A DNA stretch of 64,000 nt from Micropterix aruncella (lineage: Eukaryota > Arthropoda > Insecta > Lepidoptera > Micropterigidae), in assembly GCA_944548615.1 (NCBI GenBank), contig OX155974.1, forward strand, positions 310,001-374,000, written 5' to 3'. This document shows, in pieces, positions 45,932 to 55,345 of the stretch; within the stretch, counting starts at the first letter, position 1; each line of letters begins with the position of its first letter. Under the pieces are notes generated by a model. The model worked only from the letters and a program-made list of their open reading frames with translations. It searched no databases and was not told the origin of the DNA. The position numbers and the translations under genes are program-made.

Positions 45932-47267
45932 TTACTCCTACCTAATACATATACATATTTCTCCCTCTCTATTACCATTAAAATAACTTAAAACTCATTA
46001 GCGAACTCAACGTACGATATTGTCATAATTTTTCACTTTTTCTGTGACTTTTTAAATAACATCCATTTTTCTTTAATATTCTTGTATATGTTCAAAATCA
46101 TGTATATATTTCTAAAAGCCAATTGTTCGATGCCGAATACTTGGTAATAGTTGTAGTAATTTTTCAAAACTGACTATTCGATCACGATTTACACACATTG
46201 AGTATTAATCTAAGTCTCTCCAAGAAATCAACTTACCAATTGATATTGAGTGACTATAACAGTTCCCACAAAACCGTAGATCCAAATCAGTTCAATACCC
46301 ATAATTCATGAACAGAGTAATAAACCCCTGTCACCTTAAATTTACGTGAGCCACCCGCATCTGGGTATCACATGAACAATGGTGTCCCTTCGCTTGAATA
46401 AAAAAACTCACCTCAAGAAAAAATTGACAGACCCCCTTTGCTACCTGTATCTTTGCCTTCCCAGTGAACCAAATTTGATCACAACCGATTCCTTCGTGCT
46501 GCCGTTCAGTACTTCTACTGAAATATTGAAAAGTAATGTTTTTACTATGTTTGAATTCATTTGTGAAGTTGTGCCCATCTGCATTTCGCTCATTGAGAAC
46601 CACCAAGACAAGTATAAGGTCCAGAATCATCACCTAACCCGTAAGTCTTTTTCAAAAGTTTTATACTAAAATACTAAGTTTTATTACGTACTGATGATTA
46701 AATAATCAATTTTTCATTCAGTTTTATAACATAGTGCAAAATCGATGATATTAGATATAAATGTATGTTAATATTATGTTTTGTTTATAGTTGTAAATTT
46801 AAAAAAACCAATTTTATCTGCCATTTATAACTTGTAAGTAAAATTTATCCGTTTATGCTTACAAAACTAATTATCTCACTATACAACATACTGACTATAA
46901 CAGTATATCTATTCACTTAATCATTTATTTAATTTAAAATAACAGAAAACATTTTTTAAAATCTGATTTACAGCATATAAGACTGGTTACAATTTTCAAT
47001 AAACTTACTTAATTTACGTTTTTTTTCCAAAACTACATAGTAAAACTAATGTACTTTCAACTTTAGTATTATACAAGAGTCTATTATTTTGAGTGTGAAC
47101 AATCGTTTGTGGGATTATGAAATATATTTAGTATGAAAGAGTGATAGCAATGCCGCATATAAAATAATAGTAAAACTAAATAAAACTATTACGAATTGTA
47201 TTGGTTAAGCTTGTTCTACAGAGTATTTGTAATTGTTTATGGAGTTATTTTTTATAACAACACCCTT
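45932..47267. other. AT-rich intergenic region
   Basis: Overlapping ORFs around 46331-46669 on both strands show no recognisable domain. Nothing else is supported. Confidence 0.55.
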
Positions 47268-49621
47268 TATTGCGGCCACCTGCCACAATATTGCGATGCC
47301 ACTGGCACGGAACCGATCAGTGGTCGTTGGGGACCCAGGACTGTAAAAAGAGGTCCCCCCACTCGATCGCCGCTTGCCCTATTACGGGCAGCCAGGTCAC
47401 CGCGGCGAGCCTCGATAGCCTCAGTTTGCACTTTTACCACCGTTTAACTCTCCCTGTTCTAGCACCAATAAAACACACTTTTATCTGTTGAAAACAACGA
47501 GATATATTCACAACTTATTTGCTAACTTTATACAAAGGTAAAACATGAAATAATCCTAAAGTGTAAAATACAAAAATGTTATTAATACTTGCTAGACGAT
47601 AAACCAAATCAAATACAAATTCTTAGCCTAGCTTACTTCTAGGTTGGCATTCAAAAATGTCCACAATCTTATCACTCACAAAAATGTCTTATTAAAGTTT
47701 ATTTATCACCACTGTCGTTGTCGCAGCTTGCAGCTTGTAGATCGATCCGCGTGTCCAACAGGCGGTCGGGCGATGGTGCTGCGGCGTGCTGCTGGCGGTG
47801 GCTTCCTTAGCCGACCGCGTGTTCGCCGCTCGTACTGGAGTGGCGTGTCGGCGGCTTGAAGCGACGCGGCGATGCTGCGGCGTGCTCAAGCTGGCGACGG
47901 TTGACGGCAGGCACGTACTCGGCGCGGCGCGGCGCCCACTTGGCCCGGCGCGGCGTGTGGCTGCGTGTTGCTCGTTCCGGCGCGACCGGCTCCCAGGCCG
48001 TCGCGGCGCGGCTGTCGCTCGTTCCGGCGCGACCGGCTCCCAGGCCGTCGCGTCGCGGCTCGGCGTGGATCACTCGCAACCGACACGCTAGTCGGTGCGG
48101 CGCGGCGCCCACAACTGACACGCTGGTCGGTGTGGCGCGGCGCGGATCTGGCGCAACCGACACGCTGGTCGGTGCGGCGCGGCGTCCTCTGTCGCCGCGA
48201 CTTCCCGGCGTGTCTCAGCACGCTGTCGCCGACGCGTCCAACTTCGCCGGTTGGCGCGATGCGGCGTCTGTCGCAACCGACTCGCTGGTCGGTGCGGCGC
48301 GGCGTCCTCTGGTCGCCGCGACTTCCCGTTGCAGCTGACGCGGCGATTCCGCGTCCCCAATGGAGCGTACGCGGTCCTGCGTAGCTCGGCTGCTTGCCGC
48401 AGGCGGTCCGTGTCGATATTCGGCGGCGGCAAAAACGTCCACGTTTCGCTGGCCTCGCCCCGAAATACCGAACACGAATACCTGCTGCGGCGATTCCCCT
48501 CCGGCTCCCGGCTGCTTCGTCGCTGCGTCGCTGCGTCGTCCTTCTCGTCGCTCCCGCTGATGGCGCGGTCTGGCGGTCCGTTGCCAAGACCGAGGTCCCG
48601 AAGATCCGGCGACCCGAAGCGGCGAGGTCCAACTCACTACACCGAGTGGTTGGCTGGTCAGTCTCCTTGACTGTTCTTCCACGACGATTTCTTCCTCGAC
48701 GACTTCCTTCCAGCAGCGCGACGCCTTGACTCCCTAAGCAGCCGGGTGGCCACTTGTTGCCGGCACCAAGGCCGGAGAGCGAATGATTTGCTCCCCGCCC
48801 GGCGGCTATATTTATACCCCGGCTCCGGCGGCGCGCGCGCGGCCCGTTCTGCCGGCGGCCTCTGATTGGCCGGCGCTCGGCCTCGCGCTCGCCGATCTCT
48901 CCGTCTCCGTCTTTTCCGACTTTTCGCTTCTGCGATTCTATTTTTCGGTGTTTTGACGATGCATTCCTCTTCGGGCTTATTCTTTTTCGCATTTGGGGAA
49001 TTTTCTGCCGATTTTTCCTTTGGCGACTTCAATATATTTTCGCCCGATATGGGAATCTTGAGCGGGGCTTGTCCGTGTTGTTTTTTACTGCTTATTCTTA
49101 TTTACGTTATATTTTCCCTTGTTTTAATGCTTCGAATAAACATTTCTGAGATATATTCGAATAAAATTGATTTCTTGGATCGGTTGACGGTGGCCTCGGT
49201 CGCGGCGCGACGTCTGCGAGGTCCGTCCCGTCGCACGTAAGCCCATACATTTTGTATGGAAAAATTACGCGGATGCTATGCCCGATTTCAGGTTGACGAA
49301 AACTGCACGTCGGATTCGCCAGTTTTCGTCTTTAAAATTAATTATTATATTTCTGGCGTATCGCCCTTACTTTTGCAGCCACTATGCTTGGAATAAATCC
49401 ATGAAATTCTTGTGGTTTGATGAGCGGTGTTTTCGGCCGGGACGCGACGTCTGCGAGGTCCGTCCCGCCGCACCTAAGCTCATACATTTTATAGGACAAT
49501 TTACGCGGATGCTATGCCCTATTTCAGGTTGACGGAAACTGCACGTCGGCCTCGACAGCTTCCGCCTTTTAAAATCAATTAGATTTTTTGGCGGCTCGCC
49601 GTTTTATTAGCGGCCGCAACA
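47268..49621 (-). repeat. BEL/Pao 3' LTR
   Basis: 2354 bp, very long for this family. It is GC-rich in the middle with internal minisatellite-like repeats: a 48-bp unit containing cgttccggcgcgaccggctc (about 47968-48060), and gacacgctggtcggtgcggc units (about 48070-48300). Several long Arg-rich open frames here (for example 47886-48992) are composition artefacts. An AATAAA on the minus strand (47698-47703) would serve as the polyadenylation signal. Confidence 0.95.
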
Positions 49622-49634
49622 TCCTCCCCCCCGA
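49622..49634 (-). other. Polypurine tract
   Basis: On the minus strand the sequence GGGGGGGAGGA directly precedes the TGTTGCGG start of the 3' LTR. This is the expected position for plus-strand DNA priming. Confidence 0.85.
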
Positions 49635-49782
49635 CACTTCCCGTGTCTTCCTTTTCCGCCTCCAATATGACGGCCACTTTTGCTATGGGCCGTCGGCAAA
49701 TCCGGCCGTTTGCTGTTCGGAGGTCGACTACCCTTACCATCCCGTCTGCTCCCGGGTGTGTGGCGCTGACGACCCCCCTTAC

Positions 49783-52700
49783 TTATGTTCCGCGTGCTGC
49801 GTTGGGTTCTGTTATGAAAACGACATCGTTCACGGCGATGTCCCTGTTTTTCTTGTACCATTTAGACCTCTTGGCTAAAGTAGGCAGGTACTCTTTTACC
49901 CATCTTCTCCAAAATTGATTGGCCAATGCCTGGCTTATCCTCCACTGTTTCCGGAGATCCGTCCTTTCGTCCGATGGGCAAATCTGCGGTACCGGTTGTG
50001 GTGGCCCGATGAGGAAGTGGTTCGGCGTGAGTCCTCCTTCGTCTCGGTGATCGCTTGACACGTGGGTGATAGGCCGACTATTCACCACAAACTCGGCTTC
50101 GGCGAGCGCTGTCCTCAGGGTTTCCTCCCTAGGTGCTTGCTCCTTTAAAATGGCGTAGAGTGCGGTCTTTATTGACCTCACCATTCTTTCCCAGCTCCCC
50201 CCCATGTGGGGTGCCGAGGCTGGAATGAACCTCCAGTCCACTCCTTTGGCCGACAGTTCGTTGGCCATCTTGTCTTTGTCGATGCTGTCCCAGGCTTCCC
50301 GGAGTTCTCTTTCTGCTCCGTGGAAATTAGTTCCATTGTCGGAGTAGATCGTTTTTGGCCAGCCTCGCCTCGCTGCCATCCTTACGACTGCTTGAACGGC
50401 CGAGTCCGCCGTCAAAGAAGCTGCTATGTCGATGTGTACTGCTCTTGTGGCCAGACACGTCATTAAGACTCCGTACCGTTTTTCTCGTCTTCGTCCAATG
50501 CACACGTTTATCGGCCCGAAATAATCGATGGCGCAGTCTGTGAATGGCCGAACGTGATGCGCTAATCGCGTTGCGGGTAATCTCCCCATTTGCTGGGTAC
50601 CGGGTTGAACCTTCTTCAGCCGGCATGTCCTGCATTCTCTTGCTGCTCGACGGACAGCATTGCGGCTGCCTAACAGCCAATATTGTTGCCGTAAGTTATT
50701 TCGCACGGTCTCCTGACCTTGATGTGCTGCTTGCCGATGGTAATAATTTACGAGTAGGCGCGATAGACGATGCCTCGCGCATAACACCGCTGGTTCCTTG
50801 ACCGCTTTTCCTACATTTTTTGCGGCGCTTATGCGCCCGTCTAGCACGATGTGCCCCTTTTCATTTAGGCGAGGTGTCAGACTGTATAGTCTGCTTCGTA
50901 CGTCGACGGTTCTATCCTGGTTTAAGCTATGTATTTCTTCAGGAAACATTTCCTCCTGCGCCTGCTTGATTAGTTTTTCTGTGGCTCTTTCTAGTTCCCA
51001 TTGCATGAGGGTAACTCCCCCCCGTGACTCTGCTCGCCGGAGACACCGGTCGATGAAGCGTAATGCATACGCTGTGCTTCGCACCAGTCGTTGCCACGAT
51101 GAGAAGCGTTCCATCTCGATCGTCCTCTTGTTTTCGTGTGTGTTAAACACGGCTCGCATCTCTTCGGTGGGGCTTTCGACAGCCCATGTCTCCCTCGGCC
51201 AGTCTTCTTCTTCCTGTCGCAGGAAAGCGGGCCCGTTGAACCAGCGCGACTGTTCGCCCAGGTTGCACTGCTCTTTGTCCCGGGTTGCTTCGTCCGCCAC
51301 GTTTTCCGTTGTGGGAACCCATCGCCAGTCGCCGGTGTTCGTCAGTTCGTCTATTTCGCCGAGCCGATGAGCGACGAATACATTGTACCGGCGTGGATCA
51401 CTTCTGATCCATTGGATGACGGTGGTCGAGTCGGTCCACATCACTGTTCTCTTCACGTGTAGTGACAGTTCCTGTTTTATTGTGTTGGCTAGCCGGCTTC
51501 CTATCACGGCTGCCATCAACTCCATTCGTGGAATGGTTTGAGGTTTTAATGGTGCAACCTTTGCCTTGCTGGCTACGAATGATGTACTTCGTCTTGCCCC
51601 GTCTTCGCTTACTAAATAAGCGACCGCTGCGTACGCTGTTTCCGACGCGTCGCAGAAAATATGCAGACTGATGTCTGCTACGTTGACTGGTCGGTACCAC
51701 CTTGGTACCTGACATTCCCTTATGGAATCCAATTCCTTCAACCATTTTAACCACTTCTGATGTACTCTTTGGCTCAGCTCCTGGTCCCACTCTGTTTTGT
51801 CTCGCCAGACTTCTTGCAGTAAGGTCTTTGCCTTTACTGTGAATGGCGACAGAAGCCCGAGAGGGTCAAACACGCTCATGGCCAGGCTGAGCATCTCTCT
51901 TTTTGTGGGCCTTTTCTCTCCGGCCACTATTGCCCTGTTGACGCGTGGAAAGTTCAAATTAAATGTTAAGATGTCTCTTTCTGGATCCCACTCCAGTCCC
52001 AGCACTCGTTCCGCTGTTTCAGCTTTCCCCAAGTTGAGGCTTATGTTGCCCGACGACTTGGCTTCCATTGCTGTGAGAACTGCACTTGAGTTGCTGTGCC
52101 AGTTGCACAGCTCAAACCCGCCTCTTCGATGCACTTCTGTGACGCTGCGTGCCAATTCGATGGCTTCTTTTTCGCTGTCCGCGGAGTCTATATAGTCATC
52201 CATATAATGACGTTTTAATATGGGCTCTACCGCTTGCGGGAACTCCTTCTCGTGCATCCTGGCGTTCTGATTTTTAGCGTTCTGGGCGGAGCACGGTGAT
52301 GATGAGGCGCCGAAAATCATTACACACATTTTGAACGTCTTCGGTTCCTGGTCCGTCTGCATATCTCGCCATAGGAACCGCTGGGCATCTTGGTCTTCCT
52401 GACGAATCTTGATCCGCAAAAACATCTCCTTGATGTCTGCCGTGAACGCTACTTTGCGTTCCCTGAATTTCATCAGGATTCCTATCAAAGGATTTAGCAG
52501 GTCCGGGCCGGCTTCCAATGCGTCATTTAAGCATCGGTTGTTCACCTTTGCGGCGGCATCGAACACAATTCTAATCTTGCTCGGCTTATGCGGATTCGTA
52601 ACGCAAAAGTGCGGAAGGTAAAAGGTTCGCGGTCCGCGTTGATTCTCCTCTTCCTCCGTCAGTTCCCTTGCGTAACCTTTTTCCACGTACTCGCGCATCT

Positions 52701-55278
52701 TTGCGCGGTACGCTTCTGCCGTGACGGGCTCTTTCTTCAGCTTCGTCTCCAGGTTTCTTAACCGGCTAATGGCTTGTGCGCGGCTTGGAGGAAGCCTCTC
52801 TTCCTCTGAGCGCCAGAGTAGCCCCGTTTCCCACCGACCGTTGTCATATCGTGTCGTGGCGGCCATTGTCTGCACTGCGCGCTCGTGCCGTTTCTGGTGG
52901 TGCTGTCTCGCTACCACTCCCGCTTCTTCCGTTCGTAGGTAGTCTTTTACTATATCCTCGACGGACTCTTCCTTGAAGGTAGCGTGGAATACTTCTCCTT
53001 CTTGCCGGGCTGTCGTGTTTACATGCCCGCTTATAGTCCAGCCGAGCAGACTTCTCGTGGCTGTCGGCTGTCCTACGGGTCCCCAAACGATCTCCCTCGG
53101 AGCAATTAACCGGTAATTGTCCATCCCGATCAGGAGCGCAGTCTTTCCTTGGTACCTTGGAATGTTGATACCGTGCAAGTGAGTCCACTTCTCCCACTGG
53201 CTGTTGCTGCACTCCTGTTCGGGCGTTTGGAGATCTTCGATGGTTCTGACGGACGTCATTTTATACCAGTCGTCGCTTTGCTTGTTCCGTATTTCGAGGC
53301 TCACTATCCTTGAGTTCTCTTGGTGAGGGCCCGTAATGCTCTTTAAGGTAAGTGGGCTCTTTTTACCCTTCAATCCGACGTCCCTGGCCACGCTCTCTTT
53401 TAGTAGCGTGATGCTAGATCCTTCGTCGAGTAGGGCCAGTACTTCAACGCTGCCCTTCGGGCCCTTCACCGTGACTGGTATGACGCGCAACAAAATGTTT
53501 TTACTACTCAAATTCCTACCTTGTGTAGTGTGTACTGCTTTGCTGCTGTCGCGTCCGTCCGCTGCTGCTGCTGCCTCCGTCGCCCTCCCTCTGGGCTCCG
53601 TGCGCATCGGAGACCCTCCTTCGACGATGAGCAGCGTGTGTGTCTTCCCAGAGTCGTGGCAGTCCCGCGCGAAGTGACCTCGCTTGAGGCACCGGAAGCA
53701 CATGCCGGAAGTTTGTGCGAACTGCGAACGCTGGCTCACCGGCATTTTCAAGAACTTGTAGCATTTGGCTACATCATGTCCTTGTCGATCACACACTATG
53801 CACTTTGGCCTGTTGCCCTTTCTGTCCGAGGCCGCATTTGGTTCGCGCACTGTCGCACTGTCTTTCCGCACTGCACTTGCCTTTTTCCGTTCGGGTGTCG
53901 GATCCCGCACATCCGTGTCCGTCGCGTACACCCGCTTCGGAGCAGGCTTCCCTTCGTGCACTTTTGCCTTTGGTTTGGCACTCCAGTTAGCACGATTCAC
54001 TACCGTAGCTTGACGTCCTATTTTGTCCATATAGGTGCTGAAGTCGAATAGCGACGGGTTGCCTTCATGCTTTTCGATGATCGCCTCGCTCCAGCCCGCC
54101 AAGTGGTGTCCCGATAGCTTGGACTCTAGCTCCCGCAGAATTTCCATATTATAGGCATATTCTGGCCTCTTCAGCGACTTCAACGACGCTATCAGGTTGC
54201 CAACCGTGATAGTGAAGTCTATTATCTCTTCGCTTGTCGTTGAGTCGCTGGTTAGTGGTCGCAAACTGCGCACCTGATTTATAAGGCGCCCGATTAGCAA
54301 GTCGGGACGACCAAATCTCCTCTCCAGGATCTCCCTGATCCTTGGCAGCTGCTCGGGGTCAAATAGGAATGACGAGACCGTCTGATAGGCCCTGCCCTTC
54401 AGACATCGTTGCAGCCTTGTCAGCACCTCGCTGGGTGTGAGGCTCAGCGTCTGCTGCTCCAACTGCGACACGAAGATCAACCATCGCTCTGGATCGCCGT
54501 CGAAAATCGGCAACTCCCGTGGCAGTGTTTGCCGCAGCAAGATTCCCTCGCACGCCGTTGGTGCGTGCGGTGTCGCAGCTGGAGCCGTTGCTTGCACGTC
54601 GTCCCGTTGCTGCTGCCTTTGTCGAGCTGCGCCGAGTACCGCTTGCTTTGAGTTGTCAATCCACTGCGGTATCGGTGGCTTTTCTACCGGTATGTTCAGC
54701 TGCGCTACCGATCGACCGATGCTGCGCATTTCCTCAGCCTCTTCTTCTTCCGCCTCAATGAGGTCTCTCTCTATGGCCGTGGACTGGCGGAGATTGTCGA
54801 GTCGCTTTTGCAGACTCTCCTGGCGCAGCTCCAACATCTCTTCTTCGATTCGCTGTCTCTCCTGGAGCTCACGCTTCGCTGCCTCTGCGAAGCGACGTCG
54901 GCATCTGCTGTGCGGCGTCATGCCGGTCTCGCGACTGCAGAGGCTTCCCTCCCACTCGGCCGGTCTTTCCTTGGGCTCACCTTGCGACGCTGCGGCGTTT
55001 GCTTCATCCAAGTGAGGCGTGCTGTGCTGCGGGCGAGTTGCTGCTATGCGTGTCGCTGGCGTTAGCTGCTGCCTCGCAGGCGGGCCCATTGCCCCCTGAG
55101 GCGAGTTCCCGCGCCGCATCGCTGCCGTGCCACTTGTTGTCGCCTGTACTGTCGCTTCGGTGACCGTGTCGTCGTCTCTTGTCACGTTCGGATCCATGGT
55201 CCCGCTTTGGTAGCCGGTGGTCGTAGGCTCCTCCTCCCTTTGAGGGCCGTGCCGGCTTTTGCCGCTGCGAAGACTCAT
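49783..55278 (-). CDS. BEL/Pao Gag-Pol polyprotein, C-terminally truncated
   Basis: 1831 codons, one frame. Domains in order: N-terminal coiled-coil-like charged region (about 130-195); Gag core of DUF1759 type (about 245-400); two CCHC knuckles (CIVCDRQGHDVAKC and CFRCLKRGHFARDC, about 500-545); aspartic protease of DUF1758 type with LLDEGSS (about 620); reverse transcriptase (about 900-1060) with catalytic box YMDD near residue 1023; RNase H with FCDAS and MWTDSTT (about 1190-1300); integrase with an HHCC-type zinc site (about 1500-1550) and core Asp residues in AIDYFG and YSDNG with the Glu in GGSWERM (about 1590-1710); and the start of a DUF5641 tail. The ORF ends at a TAA (49783-49785) where family members usually continue for some tens of residues; the same frame stays open beyond it towards the LTR. 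The start ATG is 45 bp inside the primer-binding site. Confidence 0.93.
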   Translation of the reverse strand: MSLRSGKSRHGPQREEEPTTTGYQSGTMDPNVTRDDDTVTEATVQATTSGTAAMRRGNSPQGAMGPPARQQLTPATRIAATRPQHSTPHLDEANAAASQGEPKERPAEWEGSLCSRETGMTPHSRCRRRFAEAAKRELQERQRIEEEMLELRQESLQKRLDNLRQSTAIERDLIEAEEEEAEEMRSIGRSVAQLNIPVEKPPIPQWIDNSKQAVLGAARQRQQQRDDVQATAPAATPHAPTACEGILLRQTLPRELPIFDGDPERWLIFVSQLEQQTLSLTPSEVLTRLQRCLKGRAYQTVSSFLFDPEQLPRIREILERRFGRPDLLIGRLINQVRSLRPLTSDSTTSEEIIDFTITVGNLIASLKSLKRPEYAYNMEILRELESKLSGHHLAGWSEAIIEKHEGNPSLFDFSTYMDKIGRQATVVNRANWSAKPKAKVHEGKPAPKRVYATDTDVRDPTPERKKASAVRKDSATVREPNAASDRKGNRPKCIVCDRQGHDVAKCYKFLKMPVSQRSQFAQTSGMCFRCLKRGHFARDCHDSGKTHTLLIVEGGSPMRTEPRGRATEAAAAADGRDSSKAVHTTQGRNLSSKNILLRVIPVTVKGPKGSVEVLALLDEGSSITLLKESVARDVGLKGKKSPLTLKSITGPHQENSRIVSLEIRNKQSDDWYKMTSVRTIEDLQTPEQECSNSQWEKWTHLHGINIPRYQGKTALLIGMDNYRLIAPREIVWGPVGQPTATRSLLGWTISGHVNTTARQEGEVFHATFKEESVEDIVKDYLRTEEAGVVARQHHQKRHERAVQTMAATTRYDNGRWETGLLWRSEEERLPPSRAQAISRLRNLETKLKKEPVTAEAYRAKMREYVEKGYARELTEEEENQRGPRTFYLPHFCVTNPHKPSKIRIVFDAAAKVNNRCLNDALEAGPDLLNPLIGILMKFRERKVAFTADIKEMFLRIKIRQEDQDAQRFLWRDMQTDQEPKTFKMCVMIFGASSSPCSAQNAKNQNARMHEKEFPQAVEPILKRHYMDDYIDSADSEKEAIELARSVTEVHRRGGFELCNWHSNSSAVLTAMEAKSSGNISLNLGKAETAERVLGLEWDPERDILTFNLNFPRVNRAIVAGEKRPTKREMLSLAMSVFDPLGLLSPFTVKAKTLLQEVWRDKTEWDQELSQRVHQKWLKWLKELDSIRECQVPRWYRPVNVADISLHIFCDASETAYAAVAYLVSEDGARRSTSFVASKAKVAPLKPQTIPRMELMAAVIGSRLANTIKQELSLHVKRTVMWTDSTTVIQWIRSDPRRYNVFVAHRLGEIDELTNTGDWRWVPTTENVADEATRDKEQCNLGEQSRWFNGPAFLRQEEEDWPRETWAVESPTEEMRAVFNTHENKRTIEMERFSSWQRLVRSTAYALRFIDRCLRRAESRGGVTLMQWELERATEKLIKQAQEEMFPEEIHSLNQDRTVDVRSRLYSLTPRLNEKGHIVLDGRISAAKNVGKAVKEPAVLCARHRLSRLLVNYYHRQAAHQGQETVRNNLRQQYWLLGSRNAVRRAARECRTCRLKKVQPGTQQMGRLPATRLAHHVRPFTDCAIDYFGPINVCIGRRREKRYGVLMTCLATRAVHIDIAASLTADSAVQAVVRMAARRGWPKTIYSDNGTNFHGAERELREAWDSIDKDKMANELSAKGVDWRFIPASAPHMGGSWERMVRSIKTALYAILKEQAPREETLRTALAEAEFVVNSRPITHVSSDHRDEGGLTPNHFLIGPPQPVPQICPSDERTDLRKQWRISQALANQFWRRWVKEYLPTLAKRSKWYKKNRDIAVNDVVFITEPNAARGT

Positions 55279-55323
55279 GTTTTATTGGTGCTAAGGAGAG
55301 TTACGGTAGTGCACTGGTGGCGA

Positions 55324-55340
55324 TCCGGCTCGAAGGACCA
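55324..55340 (-). other. Primer-binding site (tRNA-Tyr)
   Basis: The plus-strand sequence TCCGGCTCGAAGGACCA equals the 3' end of insect tRNA-Tyr plus CCA, as I recall that tRNA. On the minus strand it is the complementary primer-binding site, 5 bp inside the 5' LTR. Confidence 0.85.
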
Positions 55341-55345
55341 GCTTA

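Noticed and set aside
47886..48992. Arg-rich 368-residue protein in the LTR (and twin at 55964-57070)
   Set aside because: Lies across the LTR promoter in GC-rich minisatellite; overlapping open frames exist on both strands, so it is a composition effect.
50206..54051. Plus-strand ORFs inside the BEL element
   Set aside because: Antisense shadows of the Gag-Pol frame without domains.
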